Source: Alisma plantago-aquatica (lineage: Eukaryota > Streptophyta > Magnoliopsida > Alismatales > Alismataceae). From it: 64,000 bases of DNA. Below, in pieces: positions 57,635 to 64,000 of this stretch. Each line of letters opens with the position of its first letter. Positions within the stretch are counted from its first letter, which is position 1. The position numbers and the translations under genes are program-made. The notes beneath the pieces are model-generated. The model saw only the letters and a list, made by a program, of their open reading frames with translations, ran no database searches and was not told the origin of the DNA. The DNA lies in NCBI GenBank assembly GCA_963693085.1, contig OY856411.1, forward strand, positions 111,463,267 to 111,527,266, in the 5' to 3' direction.

Positions 57635-59986
57635 CTAGTGCGCTTTATGCTCTAATTCCACCGGCAAATGGCAGGCCCAACCATAAGCCAACCTAAAAGG
57701 CGTAGTACCTATAGGTGTCTTAAACGCCGTCCTGTACGCCCACAAAGCATCGGGTAGCAGGGTACTCCAATTCTTTCTCATGGAAGCCACAGTACGCTCC
57801 AAGATCTTCTTAATCTCCCGATTGGAGACCTCCACTTGCCCTTGAGTTTGAGGGTGGTACGGGGTACCAATATTGTGCTTTACCCCATACTTTCTCAATA
57901 GTGCCGCAAACTTTTGATTCCAGAAATGCATACCACCATCACTAATGATCATTTTTGGTACACCAAACCTGCAGAAAATGTATTCTTTGACAAACCTGCA
58001 CACTACAGCGGCATCATTAGTCCTAGTGGGTATTGCCTCTACCCACTTCGACACATAATCAACAGCTAAAAGAATGTATAAGTTAGAATTTGAGGACACA
58101 AAGGGTCCCATAAAATCAATACCCCACAAGTCGAATACCTCAACCTCTTGAAATACATTGAGGGGCATCTCTTGTCTTTTTGAAATGTTACCTGTCCTTT
58201 GGAAAGAATCACATTGCCGAACAAAATCATAAGCATCCCTGAACAAAGTAGGCCAGTATAGGCCACTTTCAAGTACTTTGGCTGCAGTGCGAGAACTAGC
58301 ATGGTGGCCACCCGTCAGTAGTGTATGGCAATGACGAAGAACACTTTCGTATTCCACCTCCGGTACACACCTGTGTAAGATACCATCCCTGCACTTCTTC
58401 AACAGAATAGGGTCATCCCAGAAATAATACCGCAAAGAATGGAAAAGTTTCTTCTTCTCTTGGTATGTCCAATCATCCGAGATAATTTTGCAAGCAATAT
58501 AGTTAACAATATAAGAAAACCAAGGGTCTTTCGATTGCACTTTTAAAAGTTGATCATCAGGAAATGTCTCGGTAATGGGTATATGCAAATCCTTTTCATC
58601 TACCATTTCCAACCTAGACAAATGGTCCGCGACCACATTTTCAATGCCCGCCTTGTCTTTGATTTCAATATCAAATTCTTGTAAAAGCAAGATCCACCTA
58701 ATCAATATAGGTTTGGCATCCTTTTTCTCCATCAAATACTTAATGGCGGCGTGGTCCGTCCATACCACGACTTTCGATCCAACAAGATATTGCCAAAAAT
58801 TTTCGAAAGCAAAAACAACGGCGAGAAGTTCTTTTTCGGTTGTCGTGTAATTTAGTTGAGCGTCATTTAAGGTTTTGGATGCATAGAAAATCACAGTGGG
58901 TTTATTGTCCACACGTTGTCCCAAAACAGCCCCAACTGCGAAATCGGACGCATCACACATTAATTCAAACGGCTTAGTCCAGTCTGGTGTTTGCACAACT
59001 GGTGCGGAAATCAGTTTTTCTTTAAGCACGTTGAACACATTCAAACACTTGTCATTAAAATAAAAGACAACATCTTTTTCCAACAACTCAGATAATGGTT
59101 TGGCGATTTTAGAGAAATCTTTTATAAATCGGCGATAAAAACCGGCGTGACCTAGAAAGCTTCGAACCCCTTTAACCGAATTCGGTGGGGGCAATTTGGA
59201 AATAACTTCGATCTTAACCGGGTCTACCTCCAACCCTTTGCTAGACACTTTATGTCCAAGCACGATCCCTTCGCTTACCATCATGTGGCATTTCTCCCAA
59301 TTGAGGACCAAATGTGTGTCCTCACAACGTTGCAAAACCTTGTCCAAATTATATAAACACTCATCAAAGGATGCACCGTAGACAGAGAAATCGTCCATAA
59401 AAACCTCCAAACAGTGTTCAACCATATCAGAAAAGATGGCAATCATGCAACGCTGAAAGGTCGCTGGTGCATTACACAACCCAAATGGCATACGGCGGTA
59501 TGCAAATGTTCCGTAGGGACAAGCAAAGGTGGACTTCTCTTGGTCCTTAGGATCAATTGAAATCTGATTGTACCCCGAATAACCATCAAGAAAACAAAAA
59601 TGCGATCGGCCGGCTAAACGCTCTAAAATTTGATCAATGAATGGAAGAGGGAAATGATATTTAAGCATAGCAGCATTCAATCGATGGTAGTCTATACATA
59701 CCCGCCATCCAGTTACCAAGCGGGTCGTGACAGGTTCAGTTAAGAGATTATGTGTAACAGTAATTCCCCCCTTTTTAGGGACTACCTGTGTAGGACTCAC
59801 CCACGTCGAGTCGGATATAGCATAGATGATACCTGCAGAAAGGAGCTTGATCACCTCCTTCTTTACTACCTCCATCATGCTAGGATTTAGTCGACGTTGT
59901 GGCTGAATCACCGACTTGGCTCCCTCCTCGAGCCGAATCTTGTGCTGGCACAATGTAGGGGCTGCGACCGACCAACCGAATGCACC
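57635..59986 (-). pseudogene. pol: element D reverse transcriptase, RNase H and integrase core
   Basis: [38 protein letters not shown] (Asp), [24 protein letters not shown] (Asp pair). RNase [17 protein letters not shown] (Asp), [15 protein letters not shown] (Glu), [12 protein letters not shown] (Asp), VADHLSRLE. Integrase: zinc part [11 protein letters not shown] and CDSFQRTG, in which the second Cys of the CX2C pair is Phe; core [21 protein letters not shown] and [14 protein letters not shown] with the DDE residues in place. The frame is open from 59986 down to a TAG at 57635, a 780-codon stretch. Upstream it is separated from the protease by a TAA at 59987. Confidence 0.92.
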
Positions 59987-60949
59987 TTAGTGGTTCTTCA
60001 ACACAATCAGCAGCTGATCTTCCTCTTCGGCACTCAGATATGCCAAAATAATCACTAGCATCTTCTCTTCCTCAGCTAGAAATGCATACTTTAAATGCGG
60101 TGGCAATGGCTTCAATTCCAGATCTGGCGGGCTGATTAAGGATGACTGAAGCTGTGGTGGGAGTTCGCCTAGGTCTTCATAGTACCTAGCATAAAAGCAT
60201 GGAAGCACCTGAAACAACTTGGCACACTCATGTAGTGACTTGCTTCTCATCCAATCATGTTTTATATTGACCAAGAAAGCTTCAAGTGGTAATTCTGGAT
60301 ATGCATTGAAAACATAACTTGCTATTGCCTCATCTTCAGTAGAGGGAGGGATGTCTTCCTCTTCATCATTAGGAAAACCCACAGCTTTTCTAAGGGATAC
60401 AACCTTGGTCTGCTCCATGATGTCAACAACCAATGTCCCTTTCTCCACCTTAGTCATTACATGAGCCATATCTAAAAATGGCTTCCCTAGACAAAGTGAG
60501 ATATTGTGATCGAAATGCTTCACCATGCGGCATTTCTCCTTAGCTTTAGATGACGTGGTACTGGAAGGCATGACCATCTCGAACCGATCATCGGTGATAC
60601 CCAAGGTCAAACGACCTCTCCCCATCTCAAGTATCATGTCAGTTGTAGCTTGTAAGGGCCGTCCAAGTAGCAACTCATTGCCTTGTTCATCTTGCATCTC
60701 CATTACAACAAAGTCTGCTGGAAATACAAACTGATCTACTTTCACTAACACGTCTTCACAGATACCATAAGGCTTCACCACTAAATTGTCCGCCAGCTGA
60801 ATTGTCATATTGCTCGGCCTTGATTCTTTTAATCCCAATTTCTTGAATGTAGAGAGAGGCATCAAGTTTATGCTTGCCCCAGAATCACACAGTGCTTTGC
60901 CAAATTTCACCTTACCAATGTAACATGAAATATTGAAGTAGCCCGAATC
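59987..60949 (-). pseudogene. element D aspartic protease
   Basis: GKALCDSGASINLMPLSTFK is the active site with DSG intact, followed by the second block NELLLGRPLQATTDMILEM. A further LGKPFLDMAHVMTKVEKGTL about 55 residues later looks like a second copy of that block. An acidic linker leads to the RT start. Bounded by TAG (60950) and TAA (59987) in one frame. Confidence 0.85.
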
Positions 60950-61564
60950 CTACCTCTTAGGTGGCAATGTGCCCATGATGAAGGCACTCACCTGCTCCTT
61001 GAGAACTACAACCTCCGTATCAGGGATCTTCCTCTTCTTAGTAATGATGTCTTTCAAAAACTTGCCGTAAGAGGGAATTTGCTCTATTGCCTCTAATAAT
61101 GGAATGTTGACTGAGAGCTTTCTGAAATTGTCCAAAAACTTCTTGAACTGGGCGTCCACCTTCTTTGCTTTCACACTATCCGGATATGGGACCGGGACAG
61201 CCTGTGCCCTTTGATGCGGCGGCACATATGGTGTCCTTTTCTGTGTCTCCTCCTCAACAACTGCGGGGTATGCAGTGACCTCCTCTGCTATTTCCTCAAC
61301 TGGCTCAGTGGCTGAAATTGGCACTTCCTCAGTGGCCTCACCTTCAGTTTCAGACTGGGGTTTGCTTGGTTCATCGGCCCTGGGGTTTAAAAGCTTCTTT
61401 CCACTCCTTAGCAAGATTGCCTTCACCTGTTGGTTTCCTCCTGGAACGTTTGTGTTACCCCGAAAGCCTTGCTGCACTAGCTTCTTAAGATTGGCTATCT
61501 CTGCTGCCATTTGTGCCATAGACATCTCTATTGTCCTCATATGAGCCTCATGGCTCTGCAATGT
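60950..61564 (-). pseudogene. element D Gag C-terminal part
   Basis: A helical stretch MRTIEMSMAQMAAEIANLKK, an acidic Glu/Thr/Ala region, then VPYPDSVKAKKVDAQFKKFL and LSVNIPLLEAIEQIPSYGKF, the conserved segment before the protease (compare 37760-37930 in C). Same frame as Gag and protease, bounded by TAG codons at 61565 and 60950. Confidence 0.82.
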
Positions 61565-62707
61565 CTATCCAAACTGATTCATAAATTCCCCCTGTTGCTT
61601 GATCTGATGACCAAAAGTGTTCATAAGTTCTTGGTTCTGCTTTATCACTTGGTTGAGCAACTCCATGCTCTTATCCTCTACCACTGGCTGGGGTTTTGCA
61701 TCGGGGTCCTGCAAAAAGTTATTCGGATCCTTCCAGGAGAATTTCTTGTCCTTCCTCCATGAGTAATCGTAATTTCTGTAACCCTGCTGCTGGCGCATGA
61801 ATTTGACTTGGGCTTCATCCTCAGATTCAGTATCTTCTTTTGCAAGGAGTTTCTTTGCTAGAAGGTCCATCTTCTCATTCAGCTCCTTGATGGCCTTTGA
61901 CTCCCCCGTAACTCGAACGTGTTCAACGGCATCCCTATCACCCCAGGATTGCTTCTTGGCCATATTTTTTAGAATTTCCCAACACCTCGTGTCTGTGTTG
62001 TTCAAAAAGAATCCTGAGCCCGCAGAATCTAGGTTACTTCTATCATGCTCGGAAAGAGCAAAATAGAAGATTTTGACCTGTGTCTCCTTATCAAGCTCGT
62101 GATGCGGGCACCTTCTAAGCATGATCTGAAACCTTTCCCAGGTCTCAGAGTAGGTCTCTCCTACCTTCTGGGTGAAATTGTGGATTTTCCTGATCATGTC
62201 ATTGGTCTTCTCGGGCGGGAGGAACCTTTCAAAGAATACCTCCACCATGTGGTTCCATGATTCCACATATTCATCGTCCAGATTGTGCAACCATTCTCGT
62301 GCGTTCCCTGCCAGAGAACTCGAGAACAGCTTCAGGTAAAGCATCTCCTGTGGAAATCTGTCAATTTTAATCATGTCACAGTTCTCCACGAATTGGCTTA
62401 TATGAGTGACTGGGTCTTTGTTCTTTAGCCCATGGAATGCATTTGACTTGACTAGATTAATTAATGTGGGATCAATCTTATACGTTGGAATGTTGATTGC
62501 CTGCTTCTTGATTGACCCCTTTGAAGAAAATGAGGATGACGCCTTGATCTTCTCCCATATCGTCTGTTCCTCTACCATGTCTTCTTGTTCAGATTCAAAA
62601 TCTGTTTCTTCCAAGTGTTCTTGATTGTAATACTCCTCGTCGTCTAGTTCCGGCAGTGGAACCTCTGGTGCCTATTGCGTGTAGTCGGTGCTACGCGTCT
62701 GCACCAT
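61565..62707 (-). pseudogene. gag: element D Gag
   Basis: The likely start is ATG 62707 (MVQTRSTDYTQ), with an in-frame TAG 12 codons later (62672); the next ATG is 62614. Retrotrans_gag core: HISQFVENCDMIK, LFSSSLAGNAREWLHNL, WNHMVEVFFERFLPPEK, TYSETWERFQIMLRRCPHH. Unlike element C, no CCHC knuckle is seen between the core and the stop at 61565. The end is Gln/Lys-rich helix. Confidence 0.88.
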
Positions 62708-62872
62708 GCACAGTACCTGCAAAATGGAAATTTGAGTTCAGTACCGCATTGGACGATTACAAAAATTGGAGAGATAGACTATGAATTTTTAGAAATGAAT
62801 TCAAAATAATAAAAGTAAAAAGTGGCCTAGAGTGGCCTCTTGTAGCACTCGTAGTGCCGACAATTGCCGTGT
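62708..62872 (-). other. leader of element D
   Basis: Short untranslated region between the primer site and the Gag start; AT-rich in the middle. Nothing else seen. Confidence 0.6.
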
Positions 62873-62889
62873 CCCCGGCAACGGCGCCA
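62873..62889 (-). other. primer-binding site of D, Asp-tRNA
   Basis: The minus strand reads TGGCGCCGTTGCCGGGG, a perfect 17-base complement of the plant Asp-tRNA(GUC) 3' end, six bases inside the LTR. Confidence 0.95.
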
Positions 62890-62895
62890 AAAACT

Positions 62896-64000
62896 TGACA
62901 CCCTTTTTACGTGCGTCGAACGCAAGTGTACGCGTCAATGTAGTAAAGGCCTTTGTGAGGCCCGAGTCGAACTCAGGGACACTGAATTATCAGAGAATAC
63001 TACTAACTACTCGCAATCAGCTAGACCGGTTTAAAATGGTTTGAGAGTTGATTGTAAAATTAAAAGAAAAGAAAACAAAATAAAACAATCGATTAAAGGG
63101 TTAATTTAATCAATTCAAGTGGAGATCTTTAGGATTGCGATTTCACCGTAGGTTATCATTGTATGAATTTCTATATAGCAACTTAGATTCATCTCTCTAT
63201 CCGGGTAGTGGCATGTAGTCAGAATTTCCCACTGTCGTGGTACAATTCACTACCTATGTCTAGGTCGGTTCCACCATCGTAGTAACCTATACCCTAAACT
63301 AGGCGCATTAGAAATGACCTCTGGGTTTCCACCATTAACCTTACATCACCTTGTTCAAGGGATTTGTCAATTAATGTGAATTTCGTCTCTTTTCAACTGT
63401 TAATTCTTCTTTCAAAGTAATTAAGGGCATTAGATTATTATTATGATGATCAAGCATAACAATATAATTGAGAAAATGAAATCATACCACGGATTTAAGA
63501 GATAAACGATGAATTACTATGATAAAATTGTCATCCAATGACTCCCCGGGCTACTCCCGGTCCTAAAGATAAAGAGGATTAGCCCCGCATGTTTATCTCA
63601 AAGAAAAACGTGGTAGAGAAAAGGGGAAACATGGAGAAAAACGTGATGAAGTAGTAAAACCCCTGAATGGAGAAGATCCAAGCATTCCTTGGCGTAGAAT
63701 GTGCGATCTTCGGCCTTTCGGCGGTGGAAAACGTCTTCTTCGTCGTCCGGAACGGCTGGGGCGTTCTTCTGGGCTCCATTCTTCTCTCCACACCTTCTCG
63801 GGACATGTGCAGCGGCTAATGACGTGATACTCGACTCTTGGCCACCGTCATTAGGTATAATCACCGAGTTAGGTTGCAAAAATATCACAGTCGTCGGATT
63901 TAGATCAATCTGAAACCAACTTGTATCTGACGGTGTCGATACTATCGACGCGAGTCGATAGTATCGACCTTGCACTGTATCGGCTGGTCTTCTTTTCTTT
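62896..64000 (-). repeat. 5' LTR of element D, inner 1105 bp
   Basis: Begins TGACACCCTTTTTACGTGCG on the plus strand; collinear with 51636-52740. The palindrome cluster begins again at 63934 and is cut by the window end. Confidence 0.93.

Larger units (their letters stand above)
51636..64000 (-). mobile_element. Athila-like Gypsy retrotransposon D (continues past the window)
   Basis: 3' LTR 51636-53205, 5' LTR from 62896 onwards, exact Asp-tRNA primer site, gag-pro-pol with five in-frame stops, and a downstream PF20167-like ORF with its own promoter-like region. Athila-lineage elements use Asp-tRNA and carry an extra ORF after pol. From the 3' LTR length the element should end at about 64465. 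Confidence 0.9.

Overview
The window is plant nuclear DNA made almost entirely of transposable elements. Evidence for a plant: Copia elements with an initiator-Met tRNA primer site, Tekay-like chromodomain Gypsy elements with long LTRs, Athila-like Gypsy elements with an Asp-tRNA primer site, a CACTA (En/Spm) transposon, and two ORFs of the plant-only 'putative plant transposon protein' type (PF20167-like). I cannot name the species. I found no convincing host gene, rRNA or tRNA gene.

Layout. 1-5283: minus-strand Copia element A (SIRE-like Gag, LTR 3949-5283, no pol), with a frameshifted PF20167-like ORF behind its own TATA box. 5284-8572: unassigned, with one possible solo LTR. 8573-13270: badly decayed plus-strand Copia. 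13271-18272: minus-strand CACTA remnant (TNP2 and a second transposase-like gene). 18278-33065: Tekay-like Gypsy E, minus strand, both LTRs of about 4.97 kb and a matching CTTAT target duplication. 33071-33508 and 42818-43138: remnant F, split by element C. 33514-42812: Athila-related element C, plus strand, GCTAC target duplication, Gag and protease but no RT or integrase. 43144-51635: Tekay-like Gypsy B, plus strand, its 3' LTR split by element D. 51636-64000 and beyond: Athila-like Gypsy D, minus strand, with gag-pro-pol and a downstream PF20167-like ORF; its 5' LTR runs off the window.

Nesting: D lies inside B; C lies inside F; B adjoins F; E separates the CACTA remnant from F. Sampled stretches of the LTR pairs differ by roughly 2-3% (E, D), about 5% (B) and about 12% (C). 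These are hand counts on short stretches.

The main unexplained signal is regulatory. Five repeat families carry dense clusters of short, often CpG-containing palindromes, and each family has its own palindrome. In A, C and F the cluster sits just upstream of a TATA box. In A and D the palindrome of the element's own LTR recurs inside the element, directly upstream of a second TATA box that precedes the PF20167-like ORF. This looks like two promoters in one element sharing a cis motif, and it suggests a self-regulatory or anti-silencing module.
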